Source: Deltaproteobacteria bacterium (GTDB taxonomy: Bacteria; Desulfobacterota; Binatia; HRBIN30; JACQVA1). Taken from it: a stretch of DNA of 64,000 nt. The notes under the pieces were generated by a model. That model was not told the origin of the DNA. It searched no databases and was given only the letters and a program-made list of their open reading frames with translations. Position numbers and translations under genes: made by a program. This document shows positions 26,738-35,157 of the stretch, one piece after another. Location of the stretch: the NCBI GenBank assembly GCA_016178705.1, contig JACOST010000014.1, positions 496,001-560,000 of the forward strand, given 5' to 3'. The stretch's first letter is position 1. Each line of letters begins with the position of its first letter.

Positions 26738-28264
26738 ATGAGATTGCGATCGATCGTTCTATCGACGCTGATCGCCGTGGCAACGGCAACAGTGGCCCGT
26801 GCCGAAGGCTTCGGCTTTCGTGACGCGAGCACCGGCCTGTGGACGGACATCGCTGCGAAGGGCGATCTATTTCCAGGCGGAAGTTTTTTCGCGGGCAAGA
26901 CCTTCGCGGCCATTGGCACCAAGGCGAAGGCTTCGATTGCGGGATACGCAGGCCTCTCGGGTTGCGGTCCAGCTAGAAGTCTGGTCGCGTTCGCCGCCAA
27001 GGCCGTAACGGCCGCGCCGCCCAACACGGGCATCTTCATGTACGACTCGCTCACCGGCACGATCACCGATGTCGCGATCGAGAGTCTCTTCAATCCCGTC
27101 ACCGGCGGCACTTGGGACAAGTTCGACACCACGAAGGCCAACCCGGCGATCACCATCGACGACGGTGGCCCGGGCAGTTGCTACATCCATATCTATTTTC
27201 GGTACAAGGCCCTCGGAGGACCGCCGGCGACTTCGGACACCGGGATCTTTGACATGGTGTTGGGATCACTGCCGGGCATCGCGCCGGTCGGTGGGGCCAT
27301 CCGGGCGCAAGAGGGGATCGGCGGCGGCATGACCGCGCCGCCGTCACCGTTCCCGGCCGGCGCGAAGTTCAAAGAATTCGACGCCAAGACGACCATCTCG
27401 GCCTACTCCGCCGCCACCGCGTTGGGCATCTCCATCATCGCGTTTCCGGGCGTCGTGGCTACCGACTCGAGCCTCGTACCTCCGGTCACGACATCGAACG
27501 ATACCGGGATATTCGTCACCTCGTCGCTCTTGGCTTCCAGAACTGCCGTGCGCGAAGGCGACGCTACCTGTGGTGCCCCACCATGGCCCGGCGCCGGCGC
27601 TACCTATGCAAACTTCCCTGTCGATACCCGACTCAGTATCGGCGCGGGCGTGACTCCACCGGGATACACCGCTTCGCTCTACAGCTACCTGGTTTTTCCC
27701 GCCAAGTCGGGCGCCGTATCAGCTACGGATACCGCACTGGTTGTACAGGCATCATCGCTCTCGTTGGCGGCAGCCTGTGGTAACAACTCGTCCCCGCCCG
27801 GGCCTCCTATCCCCCCCCCATATCCCGCTCCGTTTGTCGCCGCAGCGGAATCCGGCGTCACGCCGGTCGGTGGGACATATGGTGGTTTTGGTGCGAACAC
27901 CACTCAAGTCGCGGCGCACGGCAGTTGTGGCGCTGCGTTCGAAGCGCCGGTCGTGGGCCTGTTCGCAAGCCCGGCCAAGTCGGTGATCGTCGGCGGTACG
28001 GGCGCTTGTCCGACCACCGCGATCGCGACGCAGAAGTTGCCCAGCGGCACGCTGATCGCTGCGGCGATTGTGTCGAGCTTGCCCTCCGACATGAGTCCGG
28101 CCGTCAATCCCACTACCTTCGACGTCGTGTACAACGCCAAACCAAAGGACTTCGGTGCTGGTCTGTTCAAATCGGTTGGACTCGCGCCGGGGCCGCTGGT
28201 GACGTTCTTGGGCAGCAACCCGCAAGTCGACAAGAACGGCAACATGGCAGCACGCTTCCCGTAA
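26738..28264 (+). CDS. Secreted repeat protein with NDTGIF-type repeats
   Basis: Protein of 508 aa with a strong RBS (AAAGGGAGGGG) and signal peptide LSTLIAVATATVARAEG. About four units of roughly 110-125 residues repeat the pattern PGGxxFxxF ... FxA/FPG ... (N/S)DTGIFxxxSL (PNTGIFMYDSL, SDTGIFDMVLG, NDTGIFVTSSL, TDTALVVQASS). The last unit ends KNGNMAARFP. This resembles secreted repeat proteins with NDSGIF blocks that probably form a beta-propeller or solenoid, but the units here are degenerate. Exported; function unknown. Confidence 0.65.
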   Translation: MRLRSIVLSTLIAVATATVARAEGFGFRDASTGLWTDIAAKGDLFPGGSFFAGKTFAAIGTKAKASIAGYAGLSGCGPARSLVAFAAKAVTAAPPNTGIFMYDSLTGTITDVAIESLFNPVTGGTWDKFDTTKANPAITIDDGGPGSCYIHIYFRYKALGGPPATSDTGIFDMVLGSLPGIAPVGGAIRAQEGIGGGMTAPPSPFPAGAKFKEFDAKTTISAYSAATALGISIIAFPGVVATDSSLVPPVTTSNDTGIFVTSSLLASRTAVREGDATCGAPPWPGAGATYANFPVDTRLSIGAGVTPPGYTASLYSYLVFPAKSGAVSATDTALVVQASSLSLAAACGNNSSPPGPPIPPPYPAPFVAAAESGVTPVGGTYGGFGANTTQVAAHGSCGAAFEAPVVGLFASPAKSVIVGGTGACPTTAIATQKLPSGTLIAAAIVSSLPSDMSPAVNPTTFDVVYNAKPKDFGAGLFKSVGLAPGPLVTFLGSNPQVDKNGNMAARFP

Positions 28265-28325
28265 ACCGCTACGCACGGTCTTCGCAACGAAGGGGGCGGG
28301 CGCGAGTTCCACTCCCTTTGGTTTT

Positions 28326-28455
28326 GCACAAGGGAGCGGCCTCCCCATTCGCCATTCCGGCGAAAGCCGGAATCCAGAATCGCGCCTCACACTCCGCCTG
28401 GATACCGGCCTTCGCCGGTATGACAGGCCCACTGTTGCGGGCCCTTTGTGCAAGG
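28326..28455 (+). repeat. About 130-bp MITE-like repeat, copy 2
   Basis: Starts GCACAAGGGAGCGGCCTCCC and ends GCGGGCCCTTTGTGCAAGGC, so the tips GCACAA and TTGTGC are inverted. Inside are the stem CATTCCGGCGAAAGCCGGAA and the stem ATACCGGCCTTCGCCGGTAT. It aligns with 14068-14199. It lies between the secreted repeat protein and the MFS gene. Confidence 0.8.
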
Positions 28456-28525
28456 CACCGCGCCACCGTACCCTTTTGGCCGCTTCGTCGGTTATGGTTG
28501 ATGAGCGACTGATCGAGATGGTCCG

Positions 28526-29755
28526 GTGAGCGACGACGAAGCCAGCAGGCCGGCCAGTGCGCGCAAGGCGGCGCTGGCGTTCATCTTCGTTACCGTCGTG
28601 CTCGACATGCTGGCGCTGGGCATCATCGTGCCGGTGTTGCCAAAACTGGTGCTGGCGTTCGAAGGCGGCGACAGTGCCAGCGCCGCGACGATCTTTGGTG
28701 TGTTCGCTACGGCGTTCGCGGCGATGCAGTTCCTCTTCTCGCCGCTGTTGGGCGCGCTCTCCGATCGCTTCGGACGGCGGCCGGTGATCCTCATCTCCAA
28801 TCTCGGGTTGGGTCTCGACTACATCGTGATGGCGCTGGCGCCCTCGGTGAGCTGGTTGCTCGTCGGCCGCGTGATCTCCGGCATTTGCGCGGCGACCTTC
28901 AGTACCGCCGGCGCGTACATCGCGGATACCACGCCGCCGGAAAAACGCGCGGCCGGATTCGGCATGCTCAGCGCCGCCTTCGGGTTGGGCTTCGTAGTGG
29001 GGCCAGCTGTCGGCGGACTGCTCGGCAGCATCGAGACGCGTTTGCCGTTCTGGGTCGCCGCGGCGTTGAGTCTGACCAATGCGGCGTACGGCTTCTTCAT
29101 CTTGCCCGAGTCGCTGCCCGCGGAGCGACGCGCGCGCTTCCAATGGCGACGCGCGAATCCGGTCGGCGCGTTGACGATGTTGCGCCAGCACGCATCCGTG
29201 TTCGGGCTGGCCGGCGTGGTGTTTCTTTCCGGCGTCGCGCACGAGGTGCAGCCGACGATGTGGGTGCTCTACACCGACTATCGCTACGGTTGGGACGCGC
29301 GCACGGTCGGGTTGACGTTGGCCGTGGTCGGCGTGTTCAGTGCCGTCGTCGGTGCCGGGCTGGTGCGCCCGGTCGTTGCGCGGCTGGGAGAACGAAGCAG
29401 TTTACTGGCGGGTCTGGCGTGCGGCGTCGTTGGCTTTACCATCTACGCGCTCGCCCCCACCGGTGCGCTGTTCTGCGTGGCGATACCGCTGGTTTCGTTG
29501 TGGGGTCTCGCCGGCCCGGCGACTCAGTCACTGATGACGCGTCACGTCGACAGCTCAGAGCAAGGGCGTCTGCAAGGCGCGCTCTCGGGCCTGCAAGGCG
29601 TGGCGTTCATGATCGGCCCGGGATTGTTCACCACCAGCTTCGCCGCTGCGATCAGCCACCGCGAGTGGCACTTACCCGGCGCGCCCTTCCTGCTCGCCGC
29701 CCTGCTGCTGGCGAGTGCGATGGTGGTGGCGGGACGGGTTACGCGCCCGCGCTAA
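28526..29755 (+). CDS. MFS transporter, TetA/multidrug type
   Basis: Twelve hydrophobic segments in 409 aa, started from a GTG at 28526. The conserved MFS motif after helix 2 is GALSDRFGRRPVILIS, and helix 1 reads FIFVTVVLDMLALGIIVPVL, as in TCR/Tet-type drug/proton antiporters. Helix 5 is YIADTTPPEKRAAGFGMLSA. It stands alone, with repeat elements on both sides, so neighbours do not hint at a substrate. Confidence 0.9.
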   Translation: MSDDEASRPASARKAALAFIFVTVVLDMLALGIIVPVLPKLVLAFEGGDSASAATIFGVFATAFAAMQFLFSPLLGALSDRFGRRPVILISNLGLGLDYIVMALAPSVSWLLVGRVISGICAATFSTAGAYIADTTPPEKRAAGFGMLSAAFGLGFVVGPAVGGLLGSIETRLPFWVAAALSLTNAAYGFFILPESLPAERRARFQWRRANPVGALTMLRQHASVFGLAGVVFLSGVAHEVQPTMWVLYTDYRYGWDARTVGLTLAVVGVFSAVVGAGLVRPVVARLGERSSLLAGLACGVVGFTIYALAPTGALFCVAIPLVSLWGLAGPATQSLMTRHVDSSEQGRLQGALSGLQGVAFMIGPGLFTTSFAAAISHREWHLPGAPFLLAALLLASAMVVAGRVTRPR

Positions 29756-29756
29756 A

Positions 29757-29844
29757 GGCGGAGCACCGCTCCGCCCTCAAGACGTGAAGACGTGTGGCGC
29801 GCTTGGCGCGGCTTGGATCTTGAGGGGTGGAGCGTGCTCCACCC
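29757..29844. repeat. Two adjacent perfect or near-perfect hairpins
   Basis: GGCGGAGCACCGCTCCGCC at 29757-29775 directly follows the MFS stop, and GGGTGGAGCGTGCTCCACCC lies at 29825-29844 before the acyl-CoA dehydrogenase stop. Placed between convergent genes, they could act as terminators for both, although no U-tract follows. Their GGAGCNNGCTCC core is also the form of dispersed intergenic repeats. Confidence 0.6.
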
Positions 29845-29847
29845 AGC

Positions 29848-31026
29848 CTACCCGCTGCGCGGCAAGCCCAGCATCCGCTGCGCGATGGTGTTGCGCTGCA
29901 CCTCCGACGTGCCCGACGCGATGGTGAGGGCGCGCGCCATCAGCCAGCCATGTTGCCAATCGCCGTCGTCGATGACGCGCGGCGCGCCTTTCCATAACTG
30001 CGCGTACGGACCTTGCACGGCGAGCGCGAAGTCGTCGAGGCGCTGCGCCAACTCGCTGCCGAACAGCTTCAGAATCGACACGTCAGTCGGCGGCCGGCCT
30101 TGTTCGAGATCGCTCATCACTCGCACGCAATGGAGCCGCATGATCTCGACTTCGGTGTAGTACTGCGCGACCTGTTGCCGCATCGTACGATCCGAACCGT
30201 GGGCGACGCGGCGTACCAGCTGCAGGAGCCGCTCGATCTGCCGGCGCATGCGGACGCGATCCACCAGCAGCAGCGTGCCACGCTCGTGCCCGAGCGCGGT
30301 CATGATCACCTGCATGCCTTTGTCGACCTCGCCGACAATGTTGCTCGCGGGCACACGCACGTTGTCGAGAAACACTTCGTTGAAATCGTTGTCGCCGGTC
30401 ATCTCGCGCAGCGGGCGGATGGTGAGGCCGTCGCTACGCAGCGGCACGATCAGGCAACTGAGGCCCTTGTGGTTCGGCGCGCTCGGATCGGTACGGACGA
30501 GGAACAGGCCGAAGTCGGATTGATTGGCGTACGTCGTCCACACTTTCTGCCCGTTGAGGACCCAATGATCGCCGTCGCGCACGGCGCGCGTCCGCAGCGA
30601 CGCGAGGTCGGAGCCGGCGTTGGGTTCGGAAAATCCCAGACACCAAATCTCATCGCCGCTGAGCAGCGTGGGGAGATAGCGCGCCTTCTGCGCGGACGTG
30701 CCGAAGGTCAGGAGGGTCGGACCCGAGATGCTGATCGAATGGGCGTTGATCAGCGGCGGGGCTTCGGCTTTGAGCAGCTCCTCGGTCACCACGAGATGAT
30801 CGAGCAGCGTGGCGTCGCGCCCGCCGTGCGCCGACGGCCAATGCACTGCTACCCAGCGCGCCTCGTAGACGCGCCGCTGCCATGCCTTCAAGAAGGCGAT
30901 GCGCGCCGCGGTGTCGTCACTCGCTTCGATCCGTTGCCACGCGCGACGGTCCGGCAGGTTGTCGTCCAACCACGCGCGAAACTCCGCGCGTGTGCGTTCG
31001 AGGGTGGGAGAGGGCGTGAAGTCCAT
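29848..31026 (-). CDS. Acyl-CoA dehydrogenase
   Basis: A 392-aa flavoenzyme. The N-terminal helical domain starts MDFTPSPTLERTRAEFRAWL. The FAD/substrate-binding strand region reads WCLGFSEPNAGSDLASLRTR and GDHWVLNGQKVWTTYA. The C-terminal domain holds HERGTLLLVDRVRM and ends MARALTIASGTSEVQRNTIA. This is the arrangement of the acyl-CoA dehydrogenases often paired in sterol or branched-chain degradation, which desaturate acyl-CoA at alpha-beta. The ATG at 31026 removes 21 unsupported codons. Divergent from the SDR gene of the same module. Confidence 0.9.
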   Translation of the reverse strand: MDFTPSPTLERTRAEFRAWLDDNLPDRRAWQRIEASDDTAARIAFLKAWQRRVYEARWVAVHWPSAHGGRDATLLDHLVVTEELLKAEAPPLINAHSISISGPTLLTFGTSAQKARYLPTLLSGDEIWCLGFSEPNAGSDLASLRTRAVRDGDHWVLNGQKVWTTYANQSDFGLFLVRTDPSAPNHKGLSCLIVPLRSDGLTIRPLREMTGDNDFNEVFLDNVRVPASNIVGEVDKGMQVIMTALGHERGTLLLVDRVRMRRQIERLLQLVRRVAHGSDRTMRQQVAQYYTEVEIMRLHCVRVMSDLEQGRPPTDVSILKLFGSELAQRLDDFALAVQGPYAQLWKGAPRVIDDGDWQHGWLMARALTIASGTSEVQRNTIAQRMLGLPRSG

Positions 31027-31224
31027 GGGCGTGAGTCGTGATTCGTGAATCGTGAATCGAGTTCGTACTCGGAACGTCCGCCAAGTCACGAGTCACGAGC
31101 ACGACTCACGACATTTCAATCACTTGATTGACTCGAATATGGCGAAGTGGTACCGCAAGTCAACTTTCATCCGGGCATCATTTCATCATCATCGAGAATT
31201 TACGCTCAACGGGAGGACGCTTCG
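31027..31224. promoter_or_regulatory. Divergent intergenic region with CGTGATTCGTG/CACGAGTCACG repeats
   Basis: It holds both promoters of the CoA-thioester module. At 31030-31110 the words GAGTCGTGATTCGTGAATCG and CACGAGTCACGAGCACGACT form a loose inverted repeat, which could be a regulator site or a member of the dispersed family also seen at 9028. A GGGAGG at 31211 serves the SDR gene. Confidence 0.4.
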
Positions 31225-32121
31225 ATGTTGCTTCAGGGCAAGGTTGCCGTGGTTACTGGTTCCGGGCGCGGGATCGGCAGAGCGATCGCGCTGGAACTGG
31301 CGCGCGAAGGCGCGAAGGTGGTCGTCAACGACGTCGGCTGTGAGATCGACGGTCGCGGCGGCGCCGAAGATCCGGCCGCGCAGGTGGTCAAGGAAATCAA
31401 AGCGCTCGGTAGCGACGCGGCGCCGAACTACGACTCGGTGTCCGACTTCAATGGCGCCGCCAACATCATCAAGACCGCGGTCGACACGTTCGGGCGCATC
31501 GACATCTTGGTCAACAACGCCGGCATCGTGCGCGATCGTTCGATCGCCAAGATGACCGAGGACGACTTCGACGCGGTGATCGCGGTGCATCTGAAAGGCA
31601 CCTTCAATTGCGGCCGCCACGCGCTGCCACTGATGAAAGAGCAGAACTACGGCCGCGTGATCAACATCACATCGAGCGCTGGGCTGCGCGGCAATTTCGG
31701 CCAGTCCAACTACGGTGCCGCCAAGGCCGGCATCATGGGCCTCACGTTGGTGTGGGCGATCGAGATGGAGAAGTACGGCGTGACGGTCAACGCGATGGCG
31801 CCGGCGGGCATGACCCGTATGACCGGCACCATCCCCGGCATCGACAAGGACAACCCGCCGCCCGAGATGAACGTCGCGCTGAATGCGCCGATGATCGCGT
31901 ATCTGGCGTCCGAGAAGGCCGCACACGTCAACGGCCAGATCTTCGGCCGCCGCGGCTACGCCTTCACGCTGTTTCAGCAACCGCGGCCGCTGGCAATGAT
32001 GTACAAGCCGGGCGGCCTGAGCGCGAGCGAAGTCGCCGCCAACTTCGACGGCGTGTTCCTCGAACATCTGCAACCGATCGGCATCCCGCAGATGCGCGCG
32101 CGGGCGGAGCAGAAGAAATAG
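31225..32121 (+). CDS. SDR, (3R)-hydroxyacyl-CoA dehydrogenase-like
   Basis: A short-chain dehydrogenase of 298 aa with cofactor motif TGSGRGIGRAIALELAREGA, NNAGIVRDRSI, catalytic Ser in NITSSAGLRG and YGAAK. The insertion VNDVGCEIDGRGGAEDPAAQ after strand 2 is typical of the dehydrogenase domain of multifunctional enzyme type 2. These oxidise (3R)-hydroxyacyl-CoA in beta-oxidation of steroids or branched chains. GGGAGG lies nine bases before the ATG. The C-terminal 60 residues extend past the usual SDR core. Confidence 0.88.
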   Translation: MLLQGKVAVVTGSGRGIGRAIALELAREGAKVVVNDVGCEIDGRGGAEDPAAQVVKEIKALGSDAAPNYDSVSDFNGAANIIKTAVDTFGRIDILVNNAGIVRDRSIAKMTEDDFDAVIAVHLKGTFNCGRHALPLMKEQNYGRVINITSSAGLRGNFGQSNYGAAKAGIMGLTLVWAIEMEKYGVTVNAMAPAGMTRMTGTIPGIDKDNPPPEMNVALNAPMIAYLASEKAAHVNGQIFGRRGYAFTLFQQPRPLAMMYKPGGLSASEVAANFDGVFLEHLQPIGIPQMRARAEQKK

Positions 32122-32122
32122 G

Positions 32123-32227
32123 ACTTCACCACCGAGGCACAGAGGACACCGAGGCGGACTAGAAATGTGCTGGAATTCGCACGGCTCAGTGTCTTCCCTC
32201 TGTGAACCCGGTGCCTCGGTGGTAAGT
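32123..32227. repeat. Inverted repeat of the CACCGAGGCACAGAG family
   Basis: Left arm ACTTCACCACCGAGGCACAG, right arm CTCTGTGAACCCGGTGCCTC with GGTGGTAAGT, around a 45-bp centre. It fills nearly the whole gap between the SDR and HMG-CoA-synthase-like genes. A shorter relative lies at 55522-55560. Confidence 0.75.
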
Positions 32228-32244
32228 CGTTCTTAGGGGATCAA

Positions 32245-33666
32245 ATGGTCGGGATCATTTCATACGGAGCGTACGTGCCGATGCTGCGTTTGCAGCTCGG
32301 GGCGATTGGTGGTGGTGGGCGCAAGGCTGGGCCGGGCGGCGGCGAGCGCGCGGTCGCGAACTTCGACGAAGATTGCGTCACCATGGCGGTCGCGGCGGCG
32401 ATGAACTGCCTCGACGGCATCGATCGCGCCTCGGTCGACGGTGTGTTGTTCGCATCGACATCGTATCCATACAAGGAGAAGCAAGCCGCGAGCGTCATCG
32501 CCAAGGCGCTCGACCTGCGCCGCGATGTGGCCACCGCCGACCTGACCGACTCGCTGCGCGCCGGCACGAGTGCGCTGCGCGCGGCGATCGATTCGGTGAA
32601 GGCGGGCTCCGCGCGCACGGTGCTGGTGATCGCCAGCGATTGCCGTGTGGCTGCCCCCCGTTCGGCATTGGAGAAGAGTTTCGGCGACGGCGCCGGCGCC
32701 TTCTTGATCGGCACCGGCGATGTGGCCGCGACGGTCGAGCATCACCACGTCATCTCCGACGAGATCATCGACGTCTGGCGGACCGAGAGCGATCGCTTCG
32801 TGAAGTCGTGGGAAGATCGCTTCGTGGTCGAGCACGGCTACACCACGAACATGGTCGATGCCATCAACGGCCTGCTGCAGAAGAGCGGACTCGCGGCGAA
32901 GGACTTCTCCAAGGCGGTGCTCTACAGCCCCGACGCTCGCAGTTGTGCCGGCGTCGCGCGCGCGACCGGCTTCGAGGCTAAGACGCAAGTGCAGGACCTG
33001 CTGTTCGGCAAGCTCGGCAACACCGGTGCGGCGTTCGCGCCAATGCTGTTGGTTGCGGCGCTGGAACAATCCAAACCCGGCAGTCGCCTGTTGCTCGCGA
33101 ACTACGGCGACGGGGCCGAAGCGCTGGCGATCAACGTCACCGAGCACGTCGCGCGCTTGTGGACTAAACGCGGGATGAAGTGGCACATGGAACGCCGCGC
33201 TGAGTTGAGCGACTACGATACGTATCTCAACTTCCGCAATCTGCAGACCTCGGATGTCGATCGCCGCGGCGGCCAGGGCATGTCCGCCACGGTGCATTTT
33301 CGGGATCGCGACGAGGACATCAGCTTTCGCGGCCACAAGTGCCGGCGCTGCGGTACCATGCAGTTCCCGTTTCAGCGGGTTTGCTTCCAGTGCTTCGCCA
33401 AGGACGACTTCGAGCAAGTCCGGCTGTCGGACAAACACGGCAAGCTGCTGTCGTTCACCTTCGATTTCTTCGCCGGCAGCCCCAATCCGCCGCTGATCGT
33501 CACCATGACCGAGGTCGACGGCGGGGCGCGCGTCTACTTGCAGATGACCGACGCGTCGCCGAAGGAAGTGAAGTTGGAGTTGCCCGTGGAGTTCGCCTTC
33601 CGTAAGATCCACGAGTATGGCGGCACGCCCAACTACTTTTGGAAGTGCACGCCGCTGCGATCGTGA
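32245..33666 (+). CDS. HMG-CoA synthase-like thiolase fold fused to DUF35 zinc ribbon/OB domain
   Basis: Of 473 aa. Residues 1-320 follow the HMG-CoA synthase fold (DEDCVTMAVAAAM, LRAGTSALRAAI, SFGDGAGAFLIGTGDVAATV). Residues about 365-473 are DUF35: the zinc ribbon CRRCGTMQFPFQRVCFQCF, then the OB fold. The nucleophilic Cys of HMG-CoA synthases (ACKAGT in archaeal enzymes) aligns with Leu104 in DSLRAGT, and the conserved His in their HQPN motif aligns with LYSPDARS, so catalysis looks lost. In archaea separate HMGCS, DUF35 and thiolase proteins form a channelling complex. Here two are fused and a thiolase follows, so a scaffold/acyl-CoA-holding role is likely. Confidence 0.8.
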   Translation: MVGIISYGAYVPMLRLQLGAIGGGGRKAGPGGGERAVANFDEDCVTMAVAAAMNCLDGIDRASVDGVLFASTSYPYKEKQAASVIAKALDLRRDVATADLTDSLRAGTSALRAAIDSVKAGSARTVLVIASDCRVAAPRSALEKSFGDGAGAFLIGTGDVAATVEHHHVISDEIIDVWRTESDRFVKSWEDRFVVEHGYTTNMVDAINGLLQKSGLAAKDFSKAVLYSPDARSCAGVARATGFEAKTQVQDLLFGKLGNTGAAFAPMLLVAALEQSKPGSRLLLANYGDGAEALAINVTEHVARLWTKRGMKWHMERRAELSDYDTYLNFRNLQTSDVDRRGGQGMSATVHFRDRDEDISFRGHKCRRCGTMQFPFQRVCFQCFAKDDFEQVRLSDKHGKLLSFTFDFFAGSPNPPLIVTMTEVDGGARVYLQMTDASPKEVKLELPVEFAFRKIHEYGGTPNYFWKCTPLRS

Positions 33667-33674
33667 CGGAGGGT

Positions 33675-33771
33675 TTACAACGGATTGAACGGATTAAACG
33701 GATTGGGAAAAAAGTGAGGAACGTGCTTTGGGCTAGATCGGAATCCGTTCAATCCGTTTAATCCGTTGTAA
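33675..33771. repeat. Inverted repeat of the AACGGATTAAACGG family
   Basis: Left arm TTACAACGGATTGAACGGAT plus TAAACGGATT, right arm AATCCGTTCAATCCGTTTAA plus TCCGTTGTAA. The 30-base arms are perfect reverse complements with a 37-bp loop. It occupies the whole gap between the HMGCS-like gene and the thiolase gene; the RNA hairpin could reduce or set thiolase expression. Confidence 0.85.
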
Positions 33772-33791
33772 GCTGTTCCGGAGGAGAAACC

Positions 33792-34949
33792 ATGAATCCC
33801 GAAGCGATCCGAGACAAAGTTGCCATCGTCGGCATGGGCTGTTGCAAGTTCGGCGAGAACTGGGACAAGTCGCCGGAGGACATGATTGTCGAAGCCGCCT
33901 TCGAAGCCTACGAAGACGCCGGCATCGAGAATCCGCAAGAACAGATCGAAGCGGTCTTCTGCGGTGCGGTGTATCCGAACAAAGGCACGGCCGAAGTGGC
34001 CGACGCGTTGAAGCTGTTCGGACGCCCGGTCAGCATGGTGACGAACTACTGCGCCACCGGCACCGACGCGTTCCGCTACGGCGTCTTCTCGGTCGCCTGC
34101 GGCATGTACGACACCGTGTTGGTGGTCGGCTTCGACAAACCGAAGGACCGTGGCGTGTCGGGCCCCAGCGCGGTGACCACCGGCGTCCGCGGCTTGCCGA
34201 TGACGCCGGCCGGTTGGTTTTCACTGTGCGCCGCGAAGTACTTCGAAACCTATGGCGCCGGCCGCGAAGACCTCGCCAAGATCGCCGTGAAGAACCACCA
34301 CAATGGCACGCTCGCGCCGAAGTCGATGCTCAAGCGCGAGATCACGGTCGAGGACGCGTTGAAGGCGCCGATCATTTCGTGGCCGTTCGGGTTGTACGAC
34401 TGCTGCGCGCAGTCCGACGGCGCGGCTGTCGCGGTGATCACCAAGCGCGAGCTGGCCAAGCGTTTCCGTGACGACTACGTGTTGGTGAAAGCCGTTGCCA
34501 TTGCGCTCGCGCCCAATCCACAAAGCGATCCGTCGTTCGATTTCCTGCGCTGGAAGCCGACCGTCTACGCGGCGCAGCAAGCGTACGCGCAGGCCGGCAT
34601 CGCCAATCCGTTCAAGGAGATCGACATCGCCCAGGTGCACGACTGCTTCACCCTCACAGAGTTACTGACTTATGAAGATCTCGGGCTGTGCGAGAAGGGT
34701 TCGGCGAAGGATCACATCGCCAGCGGCACCTTCGCGCTCGATGGCGAGTTGCCGGTTAACACCGACGGCGGCCTGAAGACCTTCGGCCATCCGACCGGAG
34801 CCACCGGCGTGCGCATGCTGTACGAGAACTACAAGCAACTCCAAGGCAAGGCCGACAAGCGGCAGGTGAAGAACGCGACCGTTGCACTCAGCCACAACAT
34901 CGGTGGCGCACCGCAGACCTGCGGCATGACCATCATCGGAATGCCGTGA
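33792..34949 (+). CDS. SCP2-type thiolase
   Basis: A 385-aa thiolase of the SCP2/SCPx group. The nucleophile is Cys87 in TNYCATGTDAF. The later active-site segments are VHDCFTLTELL and GGLKTFGHPTGATGVR, with the conserved His. The C-terminal segment is LSHNIGGAPQTCG. A GGAGGAG lies ahead of the ATG. Group members cleave 3-oxoacyl-CoA in sterol side-chain or branched-chain breakdown, or act as aldolases when complexed with DUF35 proteins. The neighbouring DUF35 fusion is the obvious partner. Confidence 0.88.
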   Translation: MNPEAIRDKVAIVGMGCCKFGENWDKSPEDMIVEAAFEAYEDAGIENPQEQIEAVFCGAVYPNKGTAEVADALKLFGRPVSMVTNYCATGTDAFRYGVFSVACGMYDTVLVVGFDKPKDRGVSGPSAVTTGVRGLPMTPAGWFSLCAAKYFETYGAGREDLAKIAVKNHHNGTLAPKSMLKREITVEDALKAPIISWPFGLYDCCAQSDGAAVAVITKRELAKRFRDDYVLVKAVAIALAPNPQSDPSFDFLRWKPTVYAAQQAYAQAGIANPFKEIDIAQVHDCFTLTELLTYEDLGLCEKGSAKDHIASGTFALDGELPVNTDGGLKTFGHPTGATGVRMLYENYKQLQGKADKRQVKNATVALSHNIGGAPQTCGMTIIGMP

Positions 34950-34962
34950 AGGGTTGGCGCCA

Positions 34963-35095
34963 GGAACCGCCGATCGACGCCGATAGCAGCGGCAGAAGTA
35001 GGGTGGGCACTGCCCACCGTCCGGTCCTGGTGGGCAGTGCCCACCCTACGGATTGAATTCTATCCAAATCCCCATCGGCGTGAATCGGCGGTTTC
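34963..35095. repeat. Nested inverted repeats: CGCCGAT arms around a GTAGGGTGGGC hairpin
   Basis: Outer arms GGAACCGCCGATCGACGCCG and ATCGGCGTGAATCGGCGGTT match the element at 25899. Inside, 34998-35018 (GTAGGGTGGGCACTGCCCAC) and 35029-35049 (GTGGGCAGTGCCCACCCTAC) form a second, unrelated inverted pair. It looks as if one repeat inserted into another. Confidence 0.8.
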
Positions 35096-35157
35096 GTTCT
35101 TCCTCGCGCTGGCGGAGCGCAGATGATTCCGCTAGCAGAGAACGCGCGGAGTTGGTG

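Noticed and set aside
27752-29242. 496-codon minus-strand frame
   Set aside because: Lies opposite the secreted repeat protein and MFS genes and across the 28326 repeat; composition is typical of GC-rich antisense frames.
32260-33612. 450-codon minus-strand frame
   Set aside because: Antisense of the HMGCS-DUF35 gene; no protein family features.
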